Shown here piece after piece: positions 32,511 to 39,874 of a DNA stretch of 64,000 nt. Position numbers and translations under genes: made by a program. The stretch's first letter is position 1. Each line of letters starts with the position of its first letter. The DNA lies in contig NZ_AUFE01000005.1 in the NCBI RefSeq assembly GCF_000426345.1, positions 162,529-226,528 of the forward strand, read 5' to 3'. Below the pieces are notes generated by a model, which did not search any database, was not told where the DNA came from, and saw nothing but the letters and a program-made list of their open reading frames with translations. This DNA comes from Cupriavidus phytohabitans (GTDB taxonomy: Bacteria; Pseudomonadota; Gammaproteobacteria; Burkholderiales; Burkholderiaceae).

Positions 32511-32764
32511 AACGAACTGTTGCCGGTGTGGCCCATTGGGGGAGATACCGACTCAAGTCGCGGCGTGTGCTGCATCGTGCCCATCGGGGCATGCAACGCT
32601 GCGCAATCCGCCGGATGCACCTATCCTTGAAGCTCGGCTCCGTCCGATGCGCCCCGGACAGCACAGGGGGCGGGTTGCGGAGACCGGCGCGCACGACATG
32701 CACAGCGCGGCCTTGGGGAATACGCAGTGAGCAGTAACCATTCGCGACCACACAAGGAAACGTC

Positions 32765-33868
32765 ATGCCGGCTGTCCCGAACCCGCCGAACGCCTCTTCC
32801 CAGCAGACCTCGCAGACCACTCCCCGCAACCACCACAACGGCCATGCCGTGTCGCCAGCGCCCGGCGCCCAGCCCGCGCTGGTCGCACTGGCCAACGGCC
32901 ACGCGCACCGTCCACCGCCCCAGCCCGAGTTCGTGCAGCAGTATTGCGAGGACAGCGGCGCCCTGCGCCGGCAGGTTCTGGCCGGGCTGTGCGCCGAGCC
33001 GGCGGCGATCAGTCCCAAGTTCTTCTACGACGTGCTGGGCTCGCGCCTGTTCGAGGCGATCACCGACTTGCCCGAGTACTATCCGACGCGCACCGAGGCG
33101 GCCATCTTTGCCAGCGCCGCCCCCGCCATCGCGGCACGCGCCGGCAGCGGCTGCGTGCTGGTGGACCTGGGCGCCGGCAATTGCGAGAAGGCCGCGCGCC
33201 TGTTCGGCAGCCTGCGTCCGGCGCAGTACGTGGCACTGGATATTTCGGTCGATTTCCTGCGCACGACGCTGTCAGCGCTGCAGCAGCAACATCCTGGCAT
33301 CCCGATGCTGGGGCTGGGCGCCGACCTGTGCGCGCCGTTCGACCTGCCGCCCAACGTCAGGCGCGGCAGGCGGCTGTTTTTCTACCCGGGCTCGAGCATC
33401 GGCAATTTCTCCCCGATGGAAGCGCTGGCGCTGTTGCAGCGGCTGCGCGGCGCGGCCGGGCGCGGCGATGGCGTGCTCATCGGCGTCGACCTGCACAAGG
33501 ACGAGTCCGCGCTGGTGTCGGCCTACGATGATGCGCTGGGCGTCACGGCCGCTTTCAACCGCAACATGCTGCGCAACGTGAACCGGATCGTCGGCACCGA
33601 CTTCGAGTTGGCGGACTGGCGCCACGTGGCCAGCTTCGACCGCGAGGCGTCGCGCATCCAGATGCACCTGGAGGCATGCCGCGACGTACGCGTGCAGTGG
33701 GAAGGCGGCGCGCGCGAGTTCGGCGCGGGGGAGCTCATCCATACCGAGGACTCGTACAAGTACAAGCCGGCCGACTTCGCGCTGCTGCTCGAAGCCGCGG
33801 GGTTTGAGGACCCGGTCTGCTGGACCGATCCGCGCGGCTGGTTCGCGGTGTTCCACGCGCGCGGCTGA
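32765..33868 (+). CDS. egtD: L-histidine N-alpha-methyltransferase (ergothioneine synthesis)
   Basis: 367 residues. EgtD trimethylates histidine to hercynine with SAM, the first step of ergothioneine synthesis. The SAM motif is VLVDLGAGNCEKAARL, followed by YVALDISVDFL, LFFYPGSSIGNFSP and GVDLHKDESALVSAYDD, all EgtD signatures. About 50 N-terminal residues rich in Pro, Gln, Asn and His precede the conserved start (FVQQYCEDSGALRRQ) and look disordered. AAGGAAACGTC precedes the ATG. Followed by egtB. Confidence 0.92.
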   Translation: MPAVPNPPNASSQQTSQTTPRNHHNGHAVSPAPGAQPALVALANGHAHRPPPQPEFVQQYCEDSGALRRQVLAGLCAEPAAISPKFFYDVLGSRLFEAITDLPEYYPTRTEAAIFASAAPAIAARAGSGCVLVDLGAGNCEKAARLFGSLRPAQYVALDISVDFLRTTLSALQQQHPGIPMLGLGADLCAPFDLPPNVRRGRRLFFYPGSSIGNFSPMEALALLQRLRGAAGRGDGVLIGVDLHKDESALVSAYDDALGVTAAFNRNMLRNVNRIVGTDFELADWRHVASFDREASRIQMHLEACRDVRVQWEGGAREFGAGELIHTEDSYKYKPADFALLLEAAGFEDPVCWTDPRGWFAVFHARG

Positions 33869-33916
33869 GCCCGTTGGCCCGGCCCGGGGCGCCTGCGGGC
33901 AGGGACGGCGGCTGGT

Positions 33917-33924
33917 GTCATAAT
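33917..33924 (+). promoter_or_regulatory. Candidate extended -10 element for egtB
   Basis: TGTCATAAT just before the inverted repeat in the 137-base egtD-egtB gap. Confidence 0.35.
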
Positions 33925-33969
33925 GGCCGCACCGGCATGCGCTGCAGGCTGCACGCCGGTGCGGCCATT
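33922..33969 (+). repeat. Strong inverted repeat between egtD and egtB
   Basis: Two perfect 15-base arms, AATGGCCGCACCGGC (33922-33936) and GCCGGTGCGGCCATT (33955-33969), with an 18-base loop that can itself pair in part. No T run follows, so it is not a simple terminator. Confidence 0.75.
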
Positions 33970-34005
33970 GCCTTCCCATCCCCATCTCCCTGCGCGGACC
34001 TTCCG

Positions 34006-35265
34006 ATGAGCGGTTTTCCCATGCTTCCCGATCTCTATTTCACCGGCGGCAAGGCGGCCTGGTCCGACCCGCGCCGGCTGCCGCGCGAAGGCCTGGCGCA
34101 GGCGCTGGTCGAGACGCGCAACCGCACGCTGGCATGGCTGGCACCGTTCGGCCAGACCCGCCGCGCCTGGGATGTGCCGCGCCAGTACGATGCCGATCCG
34201 CCGCTGTGGACGCTGGGCCATGTCGCCTGGCATGCCGAGTGGTGGTGCCTGCGCGGCGTGCGCCAGGTAGACCGCGGCGGCGTGCCGGTGCCGGTGGCGT
34301 CCGAGCCTTCGCTGCTCGACGGCGCCGACGAATGGTTCGATCCCGACCGCATTGGCCCGGACGAGCGCTGGGAAGTCACGCTGCCCGACGTGGCCGTGGT
34401 CAAGCGCTATGCCGCCGATGTGCTCGACGGCCTGCTGCGCCGGGTGGCATTGCTGCCCGACGACAATGACCCGACCCTGTACCCGTACCGCCGTGCGCTG
34501 TTCCATGAAGATGCGCAGGGCGAGGGGCTGGCCGCGCTGCTGCAGGCGCTGGGCATGGCGCCCGCGGAATCGGCGCCCGCCCCCGGCCCTGTCCGGCCGG
34601 CCGGGCAGGGTGGCACGCTGCAGTTCCCGGGTGGGCGCTTCACGCTGGGCTGGAGCCAGGCGGACGGTTTCGCCTGGCCCGACGAACTGCCGCCGCAACC
34701 AACCTACGTGCCGGCCTTCGAGATGGATGTCGCGCCGGTCAGCAACGCGCAGTTCCTGGAATTCATCGAAGACGGCGGTTACGAGCGGCCCGCGTGGTGG
34801 TCGGCGTCGGGCCGCCAGTGGCTGATGACGCAGGAGCGCTCGTCTCCGCGCTACTGGTCGCGCCACCCGGACTCGCGCCGATGGATGGTGGAGCGCTTCG
34901 GCACGCTGCGCACACTCAATCCCGACGAGGCGGTGCGCCACGTGACGCTGTTCGAAGCGCAGGCTTGGTGTGTCTGGGCCGGGCGGCGCCTGCCGGCGGA
35001 ATCGGAATGGGAGCTGGCGGCCACGCAGAACCGCGGGCTGCAGTGGGGCACGTTGCGCGAGTGGACGGCGACGCCGTACGAGCCCTACGCGGGCTTCACC
35101 GCGGCGCCGTCGGACGGCGAGTTTGTCGGCCGCTTCGGCACGCACCAGGCCGTGCGCGGCGTATCGTTCGCCAGCCCGTCGCGACTGCGCCATGCGCGGG
35201 CACGCTGGGCGCTGCTGCCGGAGGATGACGTGGCGTTCGTCGGCTTCCGCACCTGTGCGTTGTAG
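34006..35265 (+). CDS. egtB: EgtB-like iron sulfoxide synthase (DinB_2 + SUMF1/FGE)
   Basis: 419 residues. EgtB joins hercynine to a thiol donor using O2 and Fe(II). The N-terminal DinB-like bundle has WTLGHVAWHAEWW (H72, H76) and LFHEDAQGEGLA (H167). The C-terminal sulfatase-modifying-factor domain spans about 205-418 (FEMDVAPVSNAQFLEFIEDG, AWCVWAGRRLPAESEWE, VRGVSFASPSRLRH). Known EgtB proteins use three His for iron, two of them in HxxxH. Here the second of that pair is Gln (Q171). It follows egtD, which supports an ergothioneine role; no egtC or egtE is visible. The ATG at 34006 (MSGFPMLPDLYF) is preferred. Confidence 0.82.
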   Translation: MSGFPMLPDLYFTGGKAAWSDPRRLPREGLAQALVETRNRTLAWLAPFGQTRRAWDVPRQYDADPPLWTLGHVAWHAEWWCLRGVRQVDRGGVPVPVASEPSLLDGADEWFDPDRIGPDERWEVTLPDVAVVKRYAADVLDGLLRRVALLPDDNDPTLYPYRRALFHEDAQGEGLAALLQALGMAPAESAPAPGPVRPAGQGGTLQFPGGRFTLGWSQADGFAWPDELPPQPTYVPAFEMDVAPVSNAQFLEFIEDGGYERPAWWSASGRQWLMTQERSSPRYWSRHPDSRRWMVERFGTLRTLNPDEAVRHVTLFEAQAWCVWAGRRLPAESEWELAATQNRGLQWGTLREWTATPYEPYAGFTAAPSDGEFVGRFGTHQAVRGVSFASPSRLRHARARWALLPEDDVAFVGFRTCAL

Positions 35266-35282
35266 CGTCTCTGCGCGCGCAT

Positions 35283-35314
35283 GCAAGAAGGGCACCCTCG
35301 GGTGCCCTTCTTGC
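35283..35314. terminator. Bidirectional terminator between egtB and helicase
   Basis: GCAAGAAGGGCACCC pairs with GGGTGCCCTTCTTGC across a two-base loop, between convergent genes. Confidence 0.85.
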
Positions 35315-35349
35315 TGCCTTCGGCAAGGTGCGCTCAGCGCACCGGCCCA

Positions 35350-35910
35350 TCAACGCTCGTAGCGCGAGCGGCTGTTGCGGTTGCCGGCATTGCCACCGTT
35401 GCCACTGTAACCGCCGCCAAAGCCGCGGTTGCCGTCACGGTTGCCATCGCGGTTGCCGAAGCTGCGGCCTTCGCCGTTGCCGCGATAGCCGCCGCCATTG
35501 CGGTTGCCGAAACCGCGGTTGTCGTCGCCAAAGCTGCGCGCGCCATCGCGGTTGCCGAAGCCACGGTCGCCACGGTCTTCACCGAAGCTGCGGCCGCCTT
35601 CGCGATTGCCGAAGCCGCGGGCACCGTCGTTGCCGCCACGGTAGCCACCATTGCCGCCCTGGCCACGGTAGCCGCCTTCGCGGTTGCCGAAGCCGCCGCG
35701 GTTGTCGTCGCCGAACGGGCGCGCGCCTTCCGTGCGGTTGCCGAAGCCGCGGCTTTCGCCGCCGAACTTGCGGTCGCCGAAGCTGCGGTCACCAAAGCTG
35801 CGTTCGCCGCCACGGTAGCCGCCGCCATTGCCAGGGAAATCACCACGGCCGCCCGGCTTGCCGCCGAAGTTCGAGCGCGGCTTGGGCTGGCGGCGCGGCT
35901 CCAGGCCTTC
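35350..35910 (-). repeat. Gly/Arg/Asn repeat-coding region
   Basis: Degenerate tandem repeats (units such as GGTTGCCGAAGC on the + strand) encode the RGG tail of the helicase. Repeat number could vary between strains. Confidence 0.7.
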
Positions 35911-37275
35911 GATCACCGAAGCGTCGACGCGCTGGTTGGTAAAGCGCTCGATGCGGCGCCACTGGAACACGTCGCCGTGGTTGACCAGGTTGATGGCGAT
36001 GCCCGAGCGGCCCGCGCGGCCGGTACGGCCGATGCGGTGCACGTAGTCCTCGGCCTGCTTGGGCAGGTCGAAGTTCACCACGTGGGTGATATCGGGCACG
36101 TCGATGCCGCGCGCGGCCACGTCGGTGGCCACCAGGATGCGCAGGTTGCCGCGGCGCAATGCGGTCAGCGTGCGGTTGCGCGCGCCCTGGGTCATGTCGC
36201 CGTGCAACGCGCCGGCGGCAAAGCCAGTGTCGGACAGGCGCTCGGCCAGCGAGTCGGCATCGCGCTTGGTCGCGGTGAAGACGATGGCCTGCTTCAGGCC
36301 CGCGTCGCGCAGCAGGTGGTCCAGCAGGCGCTCCTTGTGCGACATGTCGTCGGTGTAGTGCAGGCGCTGCTCGATGTGGCTCTGGTCGGCGCGGGCCGCG
36401 GCGATCTCGATGCGTTGCGGATCCTTCAGCTGGCGCGAGGCGAGCTGGGCGATGCGCTGGTCGAGCGTGGCCGAGAACATCAGCGTCTGGCGCGAAGCCG
36501 GCGTGGCGTTGACGATGGCGTCGATGTCGTCGGCAAAGCCCATGTCGAGCATGCGGTCGGCTTCATCGAACACCAGCATCTGCAGTGCCGACAGGTCGAT
36601 GCGGCCGGCGTCAATATGGTCGAGCAGGCGGCCCGGCGTCGCCACCAGGATGTCAGGCATCTTGGACAGCGCGGCCAGCTGCTTGGGGTAGGGCATGCCG
36701 CCCAGGATGCTGGCGCAGACGATGCGGCGCAGATTGCGGCCGTACTTGGCGGCGGCCTCGGTCACCTGCAGCGCCAGTTCGCGCGTCGGGGTCAGCACCA
36801 GCAGTGCGGGCTGGGCCGGCGACGGACGGGGGCGCTTGCCCTTCATGCGCTTGGCGGGTTCGGTCGAGCGCTGCGGTGCCGGCATTTCGCTGATGCGCTG
36901 GATCGCGGGCAGCATGAACGCGGCGGTCTTGCCCGAGCCGGTCTGGCTCGACACCAGCAGGTCGCGGCCGGCCAGGAAGGCGGGGATAGCCTGGGCCTGC
37001 ACCGGGGTCGGCGTGTTGTAGTTCAGTTCGGAGAGCGCGCGCAGGATGGCCGCGTCGAGGCCAAGCTTCGCAAAGCCGCTTTCGGTCGCTGCGGTTTCCG
37101 TGGCGGCCTGGGCTTCGGCTGCCGGGCTGCCGTTGAGCATGGCGTCGAGCTTGTCGAGCGGGCTCTCGATAATCTGGGCAGCGTCGGAAGTGATCGAAGC
37201 GTCGGTCGCGGAGGCAATAGCTTGCTCCGCACGAATGTCGTGCTGGGTCATGTCGTAATGATCAAATAAATGCAT
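35350..37275 (-). CDS. DEAD-box RNA helicase with long RGG/Gly-rich tail
   Basis: 641 residues. Motifs: FAKLGLDAAILRAL and PTPVQAQAIP (Q motif), SSQTGSGKTAAF (Walker A), PTRELALQV, TPGRLLDH, VFDEADRMLDMGF, MFSATL, ATDVAARGID and HRIGRTGRAG. From about residue 455 to the end the protein is a repetitive tail of RGFGNR, GGYRG and RSFGD units with almost no hydrophobic residues. Such RGG tails bind RNA and can drive condensates. The start may be ATG 37275 (MHLFDHYDMTQ) or 37251 (MTQHDIRAEQ). The gene has a ~360-base leader. Its antisense strand forms a long Ala/Val-rich ORF that is only a shadow. Confidence 0.92.
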   Translation of the reverse strand: MHLFDHYDMTQHDIRAEQAIASATDASITSDAAQIIESPLDKLDAMLNGSPAAEAQAATETAATESGFAKLGLDAAILRALSELNYNTPTPVQAQAIPAFLAGRDLLVSSQTGSGKTAAFMLPAIQRISEMPAPQRSTEPAKRMKGKRPRPSPAQPALLVLTPTRELALQVTEAAAKYGRNLRRIVCASILGGMPYPKQLAALSKMPDILVATPGRLLDHIDAGRIDLSALQMLVFDEADRMLDMGFADDIDAIVNATPASRQTLMFSATLDQRIAQLASRQLKDPQRIEIAAARADQSHIEQRLHYTDDMSHKERLLDHLLRDAGLKQAIVFTATKRDADSLAERLSDTGFAAGALHGDMTQGARNRTLTALRRGNLRILVATDVAARGIDVPDITHVVNFDLPKQAEDYVHRIGRTGRAGRSGIAINLVNHGDVFQWRRIERFTNQRVDASVIEGLEPRRQPKPRSNFGGKPGGRGDFPGNGGGYRGGERSFGDRSFGDRKFGGESRGFGNRTEGARPFGDDNRGGFGNREGGYRGQGGNGGYRGGNDGARGFGNREGGRSFGEDRGDRGFGNRDGARSFGDDNRGFGNRNGGGYRGNGEGRSFGNRDGNRDGNRGFGGGYSGNGGNAGNRNSRSRYER

Positions 37276-37642
37276 GGCACCCCGAACGCAGAATGGGGTG
37301 GGCGCAGTGCAAAGTCTTAAAAAGGCTTCGGCGCCAATCGGTGAGGCCGTTACGACAGACACAGCTGGCAGTACGGCGGCAGGCAGGGCGTTGGCTGGTC
37401 CCGCTAGGCGGTCCGGCCATGTCCCTGGCAGGCAAACAGCTCAGGTTTCAGGCTGTTCAACAGGATCGGAGACGAGGCGACGTCAGGTGAGCGGTGCGTT
37501 CTGCTGGGCGGCTGGCGCAAAAACAACTAGGCGTCCGGCAGCGAGGAAACAGAGCTTGGGAGGGCAGCGGATTCGCCGCGGCATTGATGGAGCCGGTGCC
37601 GGGCGGTTGGCGGATCTCACAGTTGCGAAACTCACGGCGCGG
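37276..37642 (-). other. Long 5' leader of the DEAD-box helicase
   Basis: About 360 bases between the extended -10 promoter and the helicase start, with no supported ORF. Long leaders are typical of cold-induced helicase mRNAs. Confidence 0.5.
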
Positions 37643-37651
37643 ATTATAGCA
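37643..37651 (-). promoter_or_regulatory. Extended -10 promoter of the helicase
   Basis: TGCTATAAT on the minus strand, a perfect -10 hexamer with TGn extension; the flanks are A/T-rich. Confidence 0.65.
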
Positions 37652-37705
37652 GAGTGAGAAATTTTTGTTGCACTGCGAAAGGTAACCAAAGCGTAACCAG
37701 ATATG

Positions 37706-37963
37706 TCAGCCTGGCGTCACCTGCATGCGCGGCCGGCGCCACATCGGCGCGCCGCAGGCGCTGGCCGGGTTGAAAGGCTGCGGCCCCTGCCTATACTGGA
37801 GGCGCGAGCACACAGGATGCCCGCACGGGGCGGACGAAAACGTTCCCGCTTTGACCTCCTCCAGCGGCATTGCGCCACTGCTAGCGGCAAGCATTGCGGT
37901 CATTGCCCCAAGCGCCAGTCTTCCTGCGACTCTCCGGGTGGTCCGGATGGGCGTCCGCGTCAT
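37706..37963 (-). CDS. Candidate small exported protein
   Basis: 85 residues. MTRTPIRTTRRVAGRLALG then AMTAMLAASSGAMP looks like a Sec signal peptide (twin-basic n-region, Ala/Leu core, small residues before a possible cleavage site). The mature part has three Cys and many Pro/Arg. No family is recognised and no strong ribosome-binding site is seen; an ATG 12 bases upstream is also possible. Confidence 0.35.
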   Translation of the reverse strand: MTRTPIRTTRRVAGRLALGAMTAMLAASSGAMPLEEVKAGTFSSAPCGHPVCSRLQYRQGPQPFNPASACGAPMWRRPRMQVTPG

Positions 37964-38049
37964 GGGCGGAATCATGGGAAGCCTGCCTGGCAAAAGAATG
38001 ACCGAACTGTTGACCGCGTGACCCAGAAGGTCCGGGCCCGTCCGCAACC

Positions 38050-38077
38050 AAGCCCGCCAGTTACTGGCGGGCTTTTC
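38050..38077 (+). terminator. Hairpin AGCCCGCCAGT/ACTGGCGGGCT
   Basis: An 11-base perfect stem followed by TTTT on the + strand. No clear + strand gene precedes it; it may also block reading from the leader-peptide operon on the minus strand. Confidence 0.6.
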
Positions 38078-38117
38078 ATTGGATTGACCGTTTCTCTCTA
38101 CCCGTTGCCGCCCGCGC

Positions 38118-38369
38118 TTAGCCGCCCGTCCCCTCGTCTGCCGGTCCTGCCGGCTTTCGCGGCAGCCGGCCCTGTGGGATCTCCCGTGGCATCACATGGC
38201 GATTGCCGGGCAGGCCGCCCGCGTAATCGACGATGCGCGCCGGCCCGCTGCGCCGCAGCCCATGCCATCCCTGGCCGCCGGCAGTGCGCCCGCCGCCCAG
38301 GATGGCGGTCATGGCTTGCCGGTCGAGATCCGTGCTGTCGGACAAATCCTTGATGACGATTACTGCCAT
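38118..38369 (-). CDS. Double-glycine leader small protein, Gly/Arg-rich core
   Basis: 83 residues, fourth and last gene of the minus-strand peptide operon. The leader MAVIVIKDLSDSTDLDRQAM ends TAILGG at residue 26, matching the other six members (DL at 8-9, LD at 15-16, Met at 20, GG at 25-26). The core differs from the rest: it is Gly, Arg and Pro-rich (GRTAGGQGWHGLRRSG and on) and may be a second product type or a decaying copy. GGAGA lies nine bases before the ATG. Confidence 0.7.
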   Translation of the reverse strand: MAVIVIKDLSDSTDLDRQAMTAILGGGRTAGGQGWHGLRRSGPARIVDYAGGLPGNRHVMPREIPQGRLPRKPAGPADEGTGG

Positions 38370-38492
38370 GGCTGTCTCCGCTGTTTCCGGTTACGCGGCG
38401 CCACGGCCATGCGGCCGCGGAACCGCTTCAGTATAGGCGGCGGCCCGCGGTGCTTAGCCGCGGGCCTGCCACCGCTCCCCGTACCCAGGCGC

Positions 38493-38765
38493 TCAGACCG
38501 CGGCGAAGTTGCCGGCCCATTGCGACGGGTTGACATCGACGCTCACCGGGCCCACGCCGTGGCCGACGAAGCTGTTGTTGAGCGTGTTGACATTGATGCT
38601 CTGCAACTGGGCGATGTTCTGGTTGACGTTGACGGTCACGTTGGCCAGCGGGCCGACGCTGCCGACACCGCGGCTGAGCCAGGAATTGCCGCCGCGCACG
38701 GCGCGCAGCGAGGCACGGTCGAGGTCTTTGCTGACGGCGAGGTCGCGAACGATGATCGATGACAT
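38493..38765 (-). CDS. Double-glycine leader small protein, Asn/Val-rich core
   Basis: 90 residues. Leader MSSIIVRDLAVSKDLDRASL then RAVRGG (G25-G26). The predicted 64-residue core begins NSWLSRGVGSVGPLANVTV and continues NVNQNIAQLQSINVNTLNNS, an alternating polar/non-polar pattern rich in Asn and Gln with no Cys. AAGGAGCACCATC precedes the ATG. Third gene of the operon that starts at the sigma-54 promoter at 39543. The IAQLQS segment resembles IAQMQT in the four 89-residue paralogues. Confidence 0.8.
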   Translation of the reverse strand: MSSIIVRDLAVSKDLDRASLRAVRGGNSWLSRGVGSVGPLANVTVNVNQNIAQLQSINVNTLNNSFVGHGVGPVSVDVNPSQWAGNFAAV

Positions 38766-38855
38766 GATGGTGCTCCTTCAGGTGATGCGATGAGGTTTCC
38801 GGGGCGGCTGCGCGGAGGTTGCATATTTCCACCGCGCGCCGCGGCCGTGGCCGGA

Positions 38856-39125
38856 TCAGCCGTAGATGTTGTTGGTGGCGTTCTGGTTGGTATGCACGTT
38901 GGACTTGACGTGATCCAGGAAGGCCGAGCCGTTGCCGTTCAGGTTGGTGACGGTCTGCATCTGCGCGATCGACTGCTTGGCGTCGATGCTGTTGTCGAAC
39001 GCCAGCTTGATCGGCGCATAGACGGCGGCGAAGGGCAGGTACGCGAGGCCGCCGCGCACGGCGTGCATGCGCTTGCTGTCGAGGGTTTCGGCGGCGGACA
39101 GGTCTTTGATGGTCAGCGTGGTCAT
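38856..39125 (-). CDS. Double-glycine leader small protein (89 residues)
   Basis: Leader MTTLTIKDLSAAETLDSKRM then HAVRGG. Core of 63 residues: LAYLPFAAVYAPIKLAF, a variable charged middle, then IAQMQTVTNLNGNGSAFLD and a tail HVKSNVHTNQNATNNIYG. No Cys, Asn/Gln-rich C-terminal half. GGAG precedes the ATG. Its C-terminal tail is identical to that of the gene at 44901, while its N-terminal half is closest to the gene at 45228, a mosaic pattern that suggests gene conversion. Second gene of its operon. Confidence 0.85.
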   Translation of the reverse strand: MTTLTIKDLSAAETLDSKRMHAVRGGLAYLPFAAVYAPIKLAFDNSIDAKQSIAQMQTVTNLNGNGSAFLDHVKSNVHTNQNATNNIYG

Positions 39126-39178
39126 GATGGTCTCCGGGTCTCGGTGGGTGCGTTGGCAGATATGGCTATGGCGCGGGC

Positions 39179-39448
39179 TCAGCCGTAGATGTTGTTGCTG
39201 GCGTTCTGGTTGGTGCGCACGTTGGACTTGACGTGATCCAGGAAGGCCGAGCCGTTGCCGTTCATGTTGGTGACGGTCTGCATCTGCGCGATTTCCTGCA
39301 CGGCGGTGATGCTGCTGTCGAACGACAGCTTCAGCGGGCTGTACACCGCGGCGAACGGCATGTACGTCATGCCGCCGCGCACGGCTTGCATGCCCTTGCG
39401 GTCCAGGGTTTCGGCGGAGGACAGGTCCTTGATGGTCAGCGTGGTCAT
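39179..39448 (-). CDS. Double-glycine leader small protein (89 residues), operon head
   Basis: Leader MTTLTIKDLSSAETLDRKGM then QAVRGG (G25-G26), the site expected for cleavage by a C39 peptidase. Core: MTYMPFAAVYSPLKLSFDSS, then ITAVQEIAQMQTVTNMNG and SNVRTNQNASNNIYG. No Cys, Ser and Thr present but no modification enzyme nearby. First gene after the sigma-54 promoter at 39528-39543; the spacer to the next paralogue (39126-39178) is nearly identical to the spacer between the two paralogues at 45 kb. Confidence 0.87.
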   Translation of the reverse strand: MTTLTIKDLSSAETLDRKGMQAVRGGMTYMPFAAVYSPLKLSFDSSITAVQEIAQMQTVTNMNGNGSAFLDHVKSNVRTNQNASNNIYG

Positions 39449-39527
39449 GATGGTCTCCAATGGCGGAAGGTATTGCGTTTGGGTTTGGATTCGAGCATCG
39501 GGTTGGTGTCGCGCTCGGTTGGGATAT

Positions 39528-39543
39528 TGCAGGGAGCGTGCCA
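39528..39543 (-). promoter_or_regulatory. Sigma-54 promoter of the minus-strand peptide operon
   Basis: Minus strand TGGCACG-CTCC-CTGCA: -24 GG and -12 GC with exact ten-base spacing, against the consensus TGGCACG-N4-TTGCW. 80 bases before the first ATG. The next ~40 bases are nearly identical to the right-hand copy at 44809. Confidence 0.88.
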
Positions 39544-39577
39544 GCGCTGCGGCCAGCTGCGCGCGCCGCGCGCAAGT

Positions 39578-39586
39578 GCCTGAAAA
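39578..39586 (-). promoter_or_regulatory. Conserved TTTTCAGGC element upstream of sigma-54 promoter
   Basis: TTTTCAGGC, preceded by an AAAACCCC run, ends 35 bases before the promoter; the right-hand copy has it at 34 bases. Confidence 0.5.
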
Positions 39587-39660
39587 CAAGGGGTTTTTGA
39601 TCGTCGTGTCGGGTTGCCGGCACCGGCCGCGTGCGCAAATGCGGGGCCCTGGGTGGCGGT

Positions 39661-39697
39661 GCCGGGCCAACACCTGTGGCGCCGGTGTTGGCCCGGC
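39661..39697. promoter_or_regulatory. 14-base inverted repeat, candidate sigma-54 enhancer
   Basis: GCCGGGCCAACACC (39661-39674) and GGTGTTGGCCCGGC (39684-39697), perfect arms, nine-base loop. It is centred about 136 bases upstream of the -24 box, the usual range for activator sites. Confidence 0.6.
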
Positions 39698-39874
39698 TGT
39701 GACAGTCGGCGGCCATCGCGGCCGACGCGCGCTGGCGCCGCACGCGCGCGGCGTTGCGTGCCGGCAGCGCGGCGCAAGCGCACGGATTGCGCATGGCATG
39801 GGTGCGCACTAGTATCCATCGAAGACAGGGCAATTTCGCACTGCACACTGCGCGGGCGACCCTGCCCGAAAACC

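Noticed and set aside
35281..37269. Long + strand ORF of 662 codons rich in Ala and Val
   Set aside because: It is antisense to the DEAD-box helicase; its repetitive AVAxAAA pattern mirrors the RGG-coding repeats.
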